A stretch of DNA of 64,000 nt from Bacillota bacterium (GCA_902363515.1 CABJAN010000004.1:124001-188000), one strand, 5' to 3'. Counted from the stretch's first letter, positions 9,488 to 18,570 are shown. Numbers and translations: made by a program. Notes: generated by a model from the sequence alone, not told the origin.

Positions 9488-10477
9488 ATGCCATTTCATA
9501 AGACCTTTGGAATAGACCTGGGTACCAGTACTGTGAAAATTTATTCACAGGAACAGGATACTATGATAACAGAAAAAAATATGATTGCTATCCGCAACCA
9601 GAATCAGGTTCTGGCGGTGGGAAACGAAGCATATGGAATGTACGAAAAGAATCCATCCAATGTTTCTGTGATTTCGCCTATGGCCTTTGGCAAAATCGCA
9701 GATGTCACTCATACAGAGATGGTTTTACAGGCTTTGCTGGAAAAGAGCAGCGCCGGAGGAAAATTCGGCAATACGCTGTATCTGGCAGTTCCTTCTGATT
9801 TGTCAGAAATTGAACAGAGAGCCTATTATACCATTGGAAATTCCAACCGGAAAAACAAAATTTATATGGTGAACAAGACCATCGCAGATGCGGTGGCTCT
9901 TGGTATCCCCATAACCCATACCAAAGGTTCCATGATTGTCAACATTGGAGCGCAAAGTACAGAAATTTCCGTGATTGAAGGCGGAAAAGTAGTTTTGAGT
10001 AAAATTGTGGAACTGGGAGGGAAACAGTTAAATGAAGCGATTGTCAATGAAGTCCGTAAGCAATATAATCTTCATATTGGCAACAGGACAGCCAGAAGGC
10101 TGAAATTTTCTCTGGCTTATTTAAAGGAAGATATCAGGGAAGCCAGAAAGGTTGTGGGAATTGACAGTCTTTCCGGGTTGCCAAGAGAAGGAATTATTCC
10201 TTCTGATATGATTTATGCTACAATTTTGCCGGTCATTCAAAGAATTTGCGAAGAAATCCAGTTTTTCCTGGAACGGACGCCTCCGCAGATGATGCACAAC
10301 ATTACCGACCAGGGAATCTTCCTGGCAGGAGGAACCACCAGAATACCGGATATGGACTGGTTTATCAGCCAGGCAACCGGGCAGAGAGTCCGGCTGTCCA
10401 GTTATTATGAATTGTGTACCATTTGTGGTCTGAAAGAAATTATCGGGAACAAGACCCTGCAGAAATGGGTGAAGTGA
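9488..10477 (+). CDS. mreB: MreB-like actin homologue with degenerate ATPase motifs
   Basis: By position before mreC-mreD this is the rod-shape actin homologue, which organises elongasome peptidoglycan synthesis under the membrane. Phosphate-1 GIDLGTST (residues 8-15) and the adenosine motif LAGGTTRIP are intact. The phosphate-2 motif is altered: canonical VDIGGGTTE is VNIGAQSTE here, with N152 for the conserved Asp. The catalytic Glu in the segment usually reading EEPMAAAIG is replaced: this segment reads VNKTIADAV with K130. ATP binding may survive but hydrolysis is doubtful. 329 residues is slightly short. A strong AAGGGGAG site precedes ATG 9488. A canonical MreB may exist elsewhere in the genome. 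Confidence 0.85.
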   Translation: MPFHKTFGIDLGTSTVKIYSQEQDTMITEKNMIAIRNQNQVLAVGNEAYGMYEKNPSNVSVISPMAFGKIADVTHTEMVLQALLEKSSAGGKFGNTLYLAVPSDLSEIEQRAYYTIGNSNRKNKIYMVNKTIADAVALGIPITHTKGSMIVNIGAQSTEISVIEGGKVVLSKIVELGGKQLNEAIVNEVRKQYNLHIGNRTARRLKFSLAYLKEDIREARKVVGIDSLSGLPREGIIPSDMIYATILPVIQRICEEIQFFLERTPPQMMHNITDQGIFLAGGTTRIPDMDWFISQATGQRVRLSSYYELCTICGLKEIIGNKTLQKWVK

Positions 10478-10528
10478 CCACCTGTTTTCAGGAAAGTGAG
10501 GAAACAAAGAAAGGCTGAGGTTTAAACA

Positions 10529-11386
10529 ATGAAAAAAAAGCATAATTGGACGTTTAAGAGCAAACATGTATTTGCTGCTATGATTTTAGTTTGTATTAGT
10601 TTGATGATTTTTGCAGCAGCCGTAAAATTTCCTGTGGATGCAGTAAGAACAGCAGCAGGCTATATCATTGTTCCGTTTCAGAAAGGTATTAATGCGGTGG
10701 GAACTGCCCTGGACGGAGCAACAGCAGGTCTTCAGGATAAACAAAAATTAGTAAAAGAAAAGAAAAAACTTCAGGAAAAGGTAGATGAACTGACCGCGGA
10801 AAATAGCCGTCTGACACAGAGCATCAGTGAACTGGAACGCCTGCAGGAGCTTTATCAGCTGGATCAGGATTACAGCCAGTATGATAAAGTTGCAGCCAAT
10901 GTGATTTCCATGGATACGGGAAACTGGTTTGCAAACTTTACCATTAATAAGGGTACCAAAGACGGGGTACAGAAGGATTGCAATGTGATTGCAGGAAGTG
11001 GTCTGGTAGGAATTGTTACAGAGGCGGGAAGCAACTGGGCAACCGTCCGTTCCATTATTGATGATACCAGCAATGTCAGTGCCATGACCATGAGTACTTC
11101 AGACCGCTGCATTGTGGCAGGGGATTTACGTTTGATAGACGAAGGAAAACTTCAGTTTATTCATTTAAAGGACAAAGATGATAAGATACAGGAAGGCGAA
11201 AAAATCGTTACTTCAGATGTGAGTGAAAAATTCCTTCCGGGTATTCTCATTGGATACGTCAGTGAAATCAAAGAAGACCCTAATAATCTGACAAAAACAG
11301 GAACACTGACTCCGGCAGTGGATTTTGAGCATTTAAGTGAAGTTCTGGTTATCAAGGAACTGAAGCAGCAGAAAGGGGATTCTTAA
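10529..11386 (+). CDS. mreC: rod shape-determining protein MreC
   Basis: MreC is a bitopic membrane protein of the elongasome that links MreB to PBP2/RodA outside the cytoplasm. The sequence shows a basic N-terminus, one membrane segment (about residues 14-33), a coiled coil rich in K/E/L heptads (about 68-115) and the beta-rich C-terminal domain with NVISMDTGNWFANFTINKG and the IAGSGLVGIV pattern of the family. 285 residues is typical. The ATG follows an AAAGGCTGAGG site. mreD begins on the base after the stop, so the two are likely coupled. Confidence 0.93.
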   Translation: MKKKHNWTFKSKHVFAAMILVCISLMIFAAAVKFPVDAVRTAAGYIIVPFQKGINAVGTALDGATAGLQDKQKLVKEKKKLQEKVDELTAENSRLTQSISELERLQELYQLDQDYSQYDKVAANVISMDTGNWFANFTINKGTKDGVQKDCNVIAGSGLVGIVTEAGSNWATVRSIIDDTSNVSAMTMSTSDRCIVAGDLRLIDEGKLQFIHLKDKDDKIQEGEKIVTSDVSEKFLPGILIGYVSEIKEDPNNLTKTGTLTPAVDFEHLSEVLVIKELKQQKGDS

Positions 11387-11920
11387 ATGAAGTTAAAATA
11401 CAGAGCTGCCATAGCTGCTATGATTCTGGCCTGTTTTATTTTACAAAGCACGGTGTTTCAGGCTTTTGCCATAGGATCCATTGTCCCGAATCTGTTGCTG
11501 ATTCTTACGGTTTCCTTTGGATTTATGAGAGGAAAAAAGACGGGGTTATGGATTGGATTTTTCAGCGGGATTTTAATGGACATTTTTTATGGATATCTGC
11601 TGGGATTTTATGGGCTGATTTACCTGTGTACCGGCTATGTGGCAGGATGCTGCTGTAAAATCTTTTACGGAGAGGAAATCCGAGTACCTTTGCTGATTGT
11701 GGCAGGTGGTGATTTGCTCTATGGTGTTATGGTTTATGGAATTCAGTACCTTATGCGGGGCAGAATTGATTTTTTCTATTATCTTGGCAGAATCATGATT
11801 CCGGAAATGATTTATACCGTGCTGGTTACTGTGGTGGTTTATAAGCTGCTGTTTTTGCTAAATAAGAAACTGACAGAACTGGAAATGAAAGAGAGAGATT
11901 CCACTTGGTTAAGAAAATAA
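11387..11920 (+). CDS. mreD: rod shape-determining protein MreD
   Basis: A small integral membrane protein (177 residues) almost wholly made of hydrophobic segments, about five or six, beginning with AAIAAMILACFILQSTVF and ending with a TVLVTVVVYKLLFLL helix. This topology plus its position between mreC and mrdA identifies MreD, the membrane partner of MreC in rod-shape maintenance. Sequence conservation in this family is low, so context carries much of the call. The stop overlaps the start of the next gene by 16 bases. Confidence 0.88.
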   Translation: MKLKYRAAIAAMILACFILQSTVFQAFAIGSIVPNLLLILTVSFGFMRGKKTGLWIGFFSGILMDIFYGYLLGFYGLIYLCTGYVAGCCCKIFYGEEIRVPLLIVAGGDLLYGVMVYGIQYLMRGRIDFFYYLGRIMIPEMIYTVLVTVVVYKLLFLLNKKLTELEMKERDSTWLRK

Positions 11921-14814
11921 AAAGAATTTTAAAAAAAATCAGATTAAAAAGAACAACCGTACTTGTTTTGGTGTTTGGGGTTATGTTTGTGATATTGATT
12001 CAGCGGCTTTTTTCTCTTCAGATTCTTCACGGAGAGGAATATGCAGACAATTTCAATCTGAGCATTACCAAAGAGCGTACCCTGAAAGGCACCAGAGGAA
12101 ACATTTTAGACCGGAATGGGAAACCTATGGCTTATAATCAGCTTTCCTATTCCATTATCCTGGAAGACAATGGAACTTATGATACTACCAGGGAAAAAAA
12201 TCTTACTTTGAATCATGTAGCTTACGAGCTTTTTCATATTTTGAAAAGAAATAATGAAACAACGGATATTACCTTTCACGTTGTTTTGCAGGAAGACGGA
12301 ACCTATGCGTATGATGCAGAAGGATTTACAAGAAACCGTTTTATAGCAGATATTTATGGTGAAGCATATATTGATAAGCTAAAAGAAGAACAGCTAAACG
12401 CTTCAGCAGAAGAACTTATGGAATACATGTGCAGTGAAGAACGGTTTGCACTGGTGAATAAGGAAAAGCCGTATACAAAAGAAGAACTGAAAAGCCATGG
12501 ACTTCCGGAAACTTTTACACCGGAAGAGACCCTGGAAATTGCAAAAATCCGTTATATTTTGTCAACCAACAGTTTTAAAAAATATGTTCCGGTAACCGTG
12601 GCAACCAATGTCAGTGAAGAGACTGTGGCAGAAGTCATGGAGCGTAAAGATGAGCTGCAGGGCGTGGATATTACGGAAGATTCTATTCGTGTGTATAATG
12701 AAGCAGAGAGCATGGCGCCCATTATCGGCTACACCGGAAAAGCAGATGCCAAGGAACTGGAAGATTTGAAAGAGCAGGGATACAAGGATTATTCTCTGGA
12801 TGCGGTGATTGGAAAATCCGGGGTAGAGAAAACCATGGAGACCCAGCTCCAGGGTAAAAACGGTTCAGAAACGGTTTATGTAGATACCATGGGAAAGGTT
12901 CTGGATATTAATGAAGATTCCAGAAAAGAACCATCTTCCGGAAATGATGTATATCTCACCATTGATTCTGATTTGCAGCGCGTTGCCTATCATGTTTTGG
13001 AGCAGAAAATTGCCGGAATTCTGGCAGCGACCATTATCAATGCAAAGGACTTTAAGCTGGAAGGACTGGAAAACGGAACAGCAGATACTGCAAATGTCAG
13101 GACGCCTATTTATGATGTGTATAATGCCCTGATTGAAAATAATGTGCTGGATATTGAGCATTTTAAGGCAGAAGATGCCACAGAGTTAGAGAAAAAAGTG
13201 TATAGTCTGTTTCAGGAAAAGCAAAAAGAGGTTTTTGCGCAGATAAAAGAGGAACTCACCAAAGAAAATCCGGCAGTATACAAAGATTTGCCAAAAGAGA
13301 TGCAGGAATACCAGAGTTACCTGGTCAACGATTTCCTGATTTCGAAAACCGGGATTCTTTCCTCAGATAAAATTGATTCTACGGATCCTGTTTATGTGGC
13401 ATGGAGCAAGGAAGAAAGCATCAGCCTGAAGGATTTCCTTACCTATGCGGCAGGAAAAAACTGGATTGATATTTCAAAATTTTCTGCAAAAGGAGATTAT
13501 CTGGATACCGCAGAAGTTTATGGTGCTCTTTCCGATTATCTTACAGAGGCTTTAAAAGATGATAATGGTTTTTCCAAGCTGCTGTATAAATATATGCTTC
13601 ATTCAGATATTATATCAGGAACGCAGCTTTGTCTTTTGTTATATGATCAGGGAGTTCTGGAACCAGATGCAGCCACCTACGAGGCTCTGGAATCAGGAAC
13701 CAAACGCGCCTATGACTTTATGATTCAGAAAATTACTTCTCTGGAGATTACGCCGGCGCAGCTTGCCCTGGACCCTTGTTCCGGCTCTGTGGTGATTACA
13801 GATGTGAATACAGGAGAGACCCTTGCATGTGTTACTTATCCGGGTTATGATAATAACCGTTTGGCTAATAATATGGATACCGAGTATTTTGCAAAGCTGA
13901 ATCAGGATCTGTCCAGACCATTTTATAATAAAGCTACACAGCAGCTTACTGCGCCTGGTTCTACTTTTAAAGTAGTGACCGCAGTGGCAGGGATGGAAGA
14001 GGGGATTGTGACAGACGGATATTCCGTTCTATGTACCGGTAAGTTTGACAAAATAGCAGATGGACCAAACTGCTGGCTGCGTTCCGGTCATGGACGTATG
14101 AATGTGGTATCTGGTATTACAAATTCCTGTAACGTATTTATGGGACAGGTGGCCTATGATTTGGGTACGGATGATGAAGGAAAGTTTTCGAATAACCTTG
14201 GACTTCAGAAACTGGAAAAGTATGCAACTATGTTTGGATTGACAGAAAAATCAGGATTAGAACTGTCAGAGGAAGCGCCGGAGTTTTCAGATGAAGATGC
14301 TATCCGAAGTGCCTTTGGGCAGGGTACGCATAATATGACAACTTCACAGCTTGCCAGATATGTCACTGCTATTGCGAGCCGGGGAACTAATTATCAGCTG
14401 TCCCTTTTTGATAAAGTAACAGATTCCGACGGAGAAATCATAGAAGATTATACTCCGGCAGTAAATGGAGATATGGATGTTTCTGACCACACCTGGGACC
14501 TGGTACACCAGGGTATGTTAGGTGTTGCAAAGAACAACGTATATCTTAGTCATTTAGGTGTTTCTGTTGCAGGTAAGACCGGTACAGCTCAGGAAGATAT
14601 GAGCCGGCCCTCCCATGCCCTTTTTGTAGGATTCGCACCTTATGAAAATCCGGAAATCGGTGTGGCAGTCCGCATTGGAAATGGCTATGCCTCTGCCAAT
14701 GCAGTAGAAGTAGCAAAAGATATCCTCCGCTATAAGTACAATCTTGCAGATGAATCAGAAATCGTTACTGGCACAGCTACGATGACTAGCCTGTCCAGTA
14801 CCCGTACTGATTAA
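11905..14814 (+). CDS. mrdA: elongasome transpeptidase PBP2, unusually long
   Basis: Class B penicillin-binding protein that cross-links peptidoglycan together with RodA. One membrane segment (about residues 14-32) is followed by the pedestal domain. The transpeptidase domain has the SxxK serine in STFK (S686), SCN (S741-N743) and KTG (K891). At 969 residues it is much longer than the usual 600-700: roughly residues 370-620, between the pedestal and catalytic regions, form an extra helical, charged insert. The start is TTG 11905, preceded by a GAGAGAG stretch; no in-frame ATG precedes the membrane segment. It overlaps mreD by 16 bases and is followed by minD. Confidence 0.93.
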   Translation: MVKKIKRILKKIRLKRTTVLVLVFGVMFVILIQRLFSLQILHGEEYADNFNLSITKERTLKGTRGNILDRNGKPMAYNQLSYSIILEDNGTYDTTREKNLTLNHVAYELFHILKRNNETTDITFHVVLQEDGTYAYDAEGFTRNRFIADIYGEAYIDKLKEEQLNASAEELMEYMCSEERFALVNKEKPYTKEELKSHGLPETFTPEETLEIAKIRYILSTNSFKKYVPVTVATNVSEETVAEVMERKDELQGVDITEDSIRVYNEAESMAPIIGYTGKADAKELEDLKEQGYKDYSLDAVIGKSGVEKTMETQLQGKNGSETVYVDTMGKVLDINEDSRKEPSSGNDVYLTIDSDLQRVAYHVLEQKIAGILAATIINAKDFKLEGLENGTADTANVRTPIYDVYNALIENNVLDIEHFKAEDATELEKKVYSLFQEKQKEVFAQIKEELTKENPAVYKDLPKEMQEYQSYLVNDFLISKTGILSSDKIDSTDPVYVAWSKEESISLKDFLTYAAGKNWIDISKFSAKGDYLDTAEVYGALSDYLTEALKDDNGFSKLLYKYMLHSDIISGTQLCLLLYDQGVLEPDAATYEALESGTKRAYDFMIQKITSLEITPAQLALDPCSGSVVITDVNTGETLACVTYPGYDNNRLANNMDTEYFAKLNQDLSRPFYNKATQQLTAPGSTFKVVTAVAGMEEGIVTDGYSVLCTGKFDKIADGPNCWLRSGHGRMNVVSGITNSCNVFMGQVAYDLGTDDEGKFSNNLGLQKLEKYATMFGLTEKSGLELSEEAPEFSDEDAIRSAFGQGTHNMTTSQLARYVTAIASRGTNYQLSLFDKVTDSDGEIIEDYTPAVNGDMDVSDHTWDLVHQGMLGVAKNNVYLSHLGVSVAGKTGTAQEDMSRPSHALFVGFAPYENPEIGVAVRIGNGYASANAVEVAKDILRYKYNLADESEIVTGTATMTSLSSTRTD

Positions 14815-14856
14815 AAAGTACACAGGAGTAGGAAAAAAGAGATTGGAGGATCAGGT

Positions 14857-15645
14857 ATGAGTGAAATTATTGTGGTAACATCAGGAAAGGGCGGTGTAGG
14901 GAAAACCACCGTGACAGCCAATATTGGTCTTGGTCTGGCAAAGCTGAACAAGAAAGTGGTTGTGGTGGATACGGATATCGGGCTTCGTAATCTGGATGTG
15001 GTTCTGGGACTGGAAAACCGGATTGTGTACAACCTCATTGATGTGATTGAGGGAAGCTGCAGAATGAAGCAGGCGCTTATCCGGGACAAGCAGTGCGATA
15101 CCCTGTATTTGCTTCCCTCTGCCCAGACAAAGGATAAAACAGCCATTACGCCGGAGCAGATGGTAAAGCTTACCCAGGATCTGGCAGAAGAGTTTGATTA
15201 TATTATCCTGGATTGTCCGGCCGGAATTGAACAGGGCTTTAAAAATGCCATTGCAGGAGCTCACAGAGCCATTGTAGTGACCACGCCGGAGGTTTCCGCT
15301 ATCCGTGATGCAGACCGTATTATCGGGCTTTTGCAGGCAAACGAAATGCCAAGAATTGAATTGATTATTAACCGGCTTCGCACAGATATGGTGAAGCGGG
15401 GAGAAATGATGTCTGTAGAGGACGTAACAGAAATTTTAGCAGTAGATCTTCTGGGGGCTGTACCAGATGATGAAGCAGTGGTGATTGCCACAAACCAGGG
15501 AGAACCTCTGTGCGGAAAGGATTCCCTGTCTGGAAAGGCTCTGGAAAATATTTGCCGCAGAATTGTGGGTGAGGAAGTTCCTCTTTTGGACTTTCACACA
15601 AAGAAAGGTGTATGGAAACGATTTACGGGCATGTTCCGAAAATAG
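14857..15645 (+). CDS. minD: septum site-determining ATPase MinD
   Basis: MinD is the membrane-associated ParA-type ATPase that positions division by working with MinE or MinJ/DivIVA. The deviant Walker A SGKGGVGKTT (signature K11 and K16), VVDTDIGLRNLD and DCPAGIEQGF motifs are all present. The C-terminus ends in an amphipathic basic helix (KGVWKRFTGMFRK), the expected membrane-targeting sequence. 262 residues is normal. TTGGAGGATCAGGT precedes the ATG. minE follows within 20 bases, so this Gram-positive has a MinE-type oscillator rather than only a DivIVA-type system. Confidence 0.97.
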   Translation: MSEIIVVTSGKGGVGKTTVTANIGLGLAKLNKKVVVVDTDIGLRNLDVVLGLENRIVYNLIDVIEGSCRMKQALIRDKQCDTLYLLPSAQTKDKTAITPEQMVKLTQDLAEEFDYIILDCPAGIEQGFKNAIAGAHRAIVVTTPEVSAIRDADRIIGLLQANEMPRIELIINRLRTDMVKRGEMMSVEDVTEILAVDLLGAVPDDEAVVIATNQGEPLCGKDSLSGKALENICRRIVGEEVPLLDFHTKKGVWKRFTGMFRK

Positions 15646-15665
15646 AGAAGGAGGTTACAGGCTTT

Positions 15666-15926
15666 ATGAGATTTTCTGGCAGACGATCCGGAAATATTGC
15701 AAAAGACCGTCTGAAGCTGCTTCTTACTTCCGAGCGGCTGGACTGTACTCCACAAATGATGACCATGCTGCAGAATGATGTGATACGGGCAGTAAATAAG
15801 TATTTTGCTGTGCGGGAGCGTAGTGTGGAACTGCGTTACCGGAAAGATACCGCTACCTTTACTGCCAAGATACCGCTGCAGACAGGCATCGAAAAATCGG
15901 CTCCTGGGATAAGCCTTTTAAGATAA
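15666..15926 (+). CDS. minE: cell division topological specificity factor MinE
   Basis: MinE stimulates the MinD ATPase and drives its oscillation. The start is set at ATG 15666, about 11 bases after AAGGAGG; this gives MRFSGRRSGNIAKDRLKLLL at the N-terminus, matching the family's membrane-targeting and anti-MinCD helix, and an 86-residue protein, normal for MinE. The frame stays open upstream through the end of minD but that part has no family resemblance. minC is not in the window. Confidence 0.93.
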   Translation: MRFSGRRSGNIAKDRLKLLLTSERLDCTPQMMTMLQNDVIRAVNKYFAVRERSVELRYRKDTATFTAKIPLQTGIEKSAPGISLLR

Positions 15927-15967
15927 CAACAGAAATTGTTTATAACCATAAGAAAAAAGGTGTTTTC

Positions 15968-17098
15968 ATGATTAGACAGTATAGATTACGGGATTATAAT
16001 TTTAGATTAGTCATTGCATTGATTGCGCTGACTTCCATAGGGGTGCTGCTGGTGGGAAGTGCAGAACCGGCGCTTCAAAACCGACAGCTTGCAGGTATGA
16101 TTTTAGGACTTGCAGTAATGCTTGTGGTCTCTCTTATGGATTTTAGCTGGATTTTGAATTTTAACTGGATTATGTATGCGGGAAATCTGGTGCTATTGCT
16201 TCTGGTTATTCTGTTTGGTACAGATGCAAATGGTGCAACCAGGTGGCTGAATATTGCTGGTATTCAGTTTCAGCCTACAGAACTTGCAAAAATCATTATT
16301 ATCCTGTTTTTTGCTAAATTTTTTATGGACCATGAGGAGGATTTGAATACACTCCATACACTGGTGAAATCTGTCATCCTGATTGCCATTCCCCTGGTTC
16401 TGATTTTGAGCCAGCCGGACTTGAAAAATACCATTACAATTGCTATACTTTTTTGTATCTTGATTTATGTTGCAGGATTAAGTTATAAAGTAATTGGTGG
16501 CACATTGCTCATTGCAGTGCCTCTGGCAGTTATTTTTCTCTTTATTGTAGTTCAGCCGGATCAAAAGCTGATTAAGCCTTATCAGAGAGACCGTATTATG
16601 GCGTTTTTAAATTCTGAAGATGATGAATATTCGGATGACGTTCTTCAACAGAAAAACTCTGTTATGGCGATTGGTTCCGGCCAGCTTACAGGGAAAGGAC
16701 TGAATAACAATGAAGTAGCTTCTGCAAACAAGGGAAACTTTGTTTCTGAGAACCAGACAGACTTTATTTTCTCTGTAGCAGGAGAAGAGCTGGGATTTAT
16801 TGGCTGCACAGCAATTATTTTACTTTTACTTTTCATTACCTTTGAATGCATCCGAACCGGTATACGGGCAAAAGACCTGTCAGGACGGCTGATTTGCTGC
16901 GGAGTAGCGGCGGTCATTGGAGTACAGAGTTTTATTAATATTGCTGTTGTAACGAAAATCCTGCCAAATACAGGAACACCTCTGCCCTTTGTCAGCTATG
17001 GTCTGACCTCCATGGTCAGTCTGTATATTGGAATGGGTCTGGTGCTGAATGTGGGATTACAAAAATATAGAACATACAGGGAGGTAGAACCATCATGA
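15968..17098 (+). CDS. rodA: SEDS peptidoglycan polymerase RodA
   Basis: An integral membrane glycosyltransferase of the FtsW/RodA/SpoVE family that polymerises lipid II with PBP2. About ten hydrophobic segments are visible. Family motifs include ATRWLNIAGIQFQPTELAK, the SENQTDFIFSVAGEELGF stretch and LPNTGTPLPFVSYGLTSM near the C-terminus. 376 residues is typical. Its place two genes after mrdA favours RodA over FtsW. It overlaps mgsA by 4 bases (ATGA). Confidence 0.94.
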   Translation: MIRQYRLRDYNFRLVIALIALTSIGVLLVGSAEPALQNRQLAGMILGLAVMLVVSLMDFSWILNFNWIMYAGNLVLLLLVILFGTDANGATRWLNIAGIQFQPTELAKIIIILFFAKFFMDHEEDLNTLHTLVKSVILIAIPLVLILSQPDLKNTITIAILFCILIYVAGLSYKVIGGTLLIAVPLAVIFLFIVVQPDQKLIKPYQRDRIMAFLNSEDDEYSDDVLQQKNSVMAIGSGQLTGKGLNNNEVASANKGNFVSENQTDFIFSVAGEELGFIGCTAIILLLLFITFECIRTGIRAKDLSGRLICCGVAAVIGVQSFINIAVVTKILPNTGTPLPFVSYGLTSMVSLYIGMGLVLNVGLQKYRTYREVEPS

Positions 17099-17490
17099 AC
17101 ATTGGTTTAATCGCACACAACTCAAAGAAAAAATTAATGCAGAATTTCTGCATTGCCTATCGTAACATTTTGTCTCAGAATACCTTATATGCCACGGGAA
17201 CTACAGGAAGACTCATTGAGGAGGCTTCCAATCTGACAGTGCATAAGTTTCTGGCAGGACATCTGGGAGGAGAACAGCAGCTTGGAGCCATGATTGAACA
17301 AAATGAAATGGATCTGGTGATCTACTTAAGAGAACCTCTGGCGCCGCAGAAACATGACCCGGATGTTAAACGTATTTTTATGCTGTGCGATACCCATAAT
17401 ATTCCTATGGCCACCAATCTGGCAACTGCCGAGATGATGATTCGTTCTTTGGGAAGAGGAGAGCTGGATTGGCGTGAAATGTACAAATAA
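17095..17490 (+). CDS. mgsA: methylglyoxal synthase with Asp-to-Glu active-site changes
   Basis: MgsA converts dihydroxyacetone phosphate to methylglyoxal and phosphate, a bypass of lower glycolysis when phosphate is limiting. The fold motifs LYATGTTGRL and HDPDV are clear and 131 residues is normal. Compared with the E. coli enzyme, the proposed catalytic base Asp71 in GGDQQ is Glu here (E60, GGEQQ), and Asp91 in WDPL is also Glu (E80, REPL); Asp101 is kept (D90). Function may be retained with altered kinetics. It overlaps rodA by 4 bases and the next gene by 17, so it is translationally linked to the wall operon. Confidence 0.9.
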   Translation: MNIGLIAHNSKKKLMQNFCIAYRNILSQNTLYATGTTGRLIEEASNLTVHKFLAGHLGGEQQLGAMIEQNEMDLVIYLREPLAPQKHDPDVKRIFMLCDTHNIPMATNLATAEMMIRSLGRGELDWREMYK

Positions 17491-18514
17491 AAAGTTAAGC
17501 ACAAAGCAGAAGGAACTGCGTATCAGGAAAATTCGGAAAACCGTGTTTTTAATCCTGTTTTTTCTCATTGCTCTTCTTTTGGGAACTTTAGCATTGCTTT
17601 TGTTTTCCCGTATGGGAACCCTGAGAGAACCCATGGCATATAACCGGAGTCTCAGAATGTCAGGAACAGTGGCAAAAGAAGGCGCTCTTTTGGAAGAAGG
17701 GATTGCCAGAAATCTTTGCGTGGGAGAGAGCAATACCCCAATGGATGGGATTGAAAGCCGTGAGGGAGAAGCTGCCGGTCTCTTTGACCTGCAGGACAAA
17801 GAAATTTTATTTTCCCAGAACCTTCATGAAAAAATTTCTCCTGGAAATGTGAATCAGCTTATGGCAGCGCTGACTGCGTATGAAGCGTTGAATCCGGAAG
17901 ATTCTGTAACCATAGAACCGGATGATGTGGTAGGAAGAAGGCAGGGAACCTCCTGTGGTCTGGCTGCCGGGAATGTGGTGACGGTTCAGCAGCTTCTGAA
18001 TGCTGTTCTGGTCTATTCTGCAGATGATGCCTGCTATGCTCTGGCAAGGGCTGCGGCAGGAGACAGAGAAGCTTTTGTGGAACAGATGAATCAGAAAGCC
18101 CAGGAGCTTGGTATGACCAATACGGTTTTTGCTAATGTAACAGGGGCAGAAGATGAGAATCAATATACAACGGTGTATGATCTGTATCTGTTGTTTCACC
18201 AATTACTGGAATACCCGGATTTGATTCATGCTATGGGGCTTACCAGCTATACAATGAACAGTACAAAGGCAAACGGAGATTTAAAACAGCATCTTCTGGA
18301 TACGGATAACCCGTACATGACAGGCAGTTTGTCCGTGCCAAAAGGAGTTACCGTTCTGGGAGGCAAATTTATGTCTGCAAAGGAACAGTATGCAACCGCC
18401 CTTCTGGTTCAGAACAACTACGGAGACGCATTTGTCCTGATTGTTTTTCGTGCAGACAGTGAGGAAACCATGAATACCAGAATCTGGGAAATGATGGAAA
18501 AAGTAAATTCTTAA
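17474..18514 (+). CDS. S11 (D-Ala-D-Ala carboxypeptidase)-like membrane protein lacking catalytic motifs
   Basis: The fold matches DacA/DacF-type peptidase S11: a short basic N-terminus, a membrane segment (about residues 24-46), then the penicillin-binding domain with FVEQMNQKAQELGMTNTVF and the YTTVYDLYLL segment. All three active-site motifs are changed: SxxK is N125-V-N-Q128 (family PASLTKIM is PGNVNQLM here), SGN is S182-A-D184, and KTG is replaced around LGGKF (295-299). The protein therefore looks catalytically dead and may act as a scaffold or ligand sensor in the wall operon. The GTG start follows AGAGGAGAG by 10 bases and overlaps mgsA. Confidence 0.82.
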   Translation: MKCTNKKLSTKQKELRIRKIRKTVFLILFFLIALLLGTLALLLFSRMGTLREPMAYNRSLRMSGTVAKEGALLEEGIARNLCVGESNTPMDGIESREGEAAGLFDLQDKEILFSQNLHEKISPGNVNQLMAALTAYEALNPEDSVTIEPDDVVGRRQGTSCGLAAGNVVTVQQLLNAVLVYSADDACYALARAAAGDREAFVEQMNQKAQELGMTNTVFANVTGAEDENQYTTVYDLYLLFHQLLEYPDLIHAMGLTSYTMNSTKANGDLKQHLLDTDNPYMTGSLSVPKGVTVLGGKFMSAKEQYATALLVQNNYGDAFVLIVFRADSEETMNTRIWEMMEKVNS

Positions 18515-18541
18515 AAATTACTATAAAATTTCAAATTCCTG

Positions 18542-18570
18542 TTGTATTTTTGAACGTTATGCACTATAAT
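18542..18570 (+). promoter_or_regulatory. predicted sigma-A promoter for the P-loop protein gene
   Basis: TTGTAT (18542-18547), a 17-base spacer, then a perfect TATAAT (18565-18570), 66 bases before the start codon at 18636. The transcript would carry an AAGGAGG ribosome binding site at 18621-18627. Confidence 0.6.
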
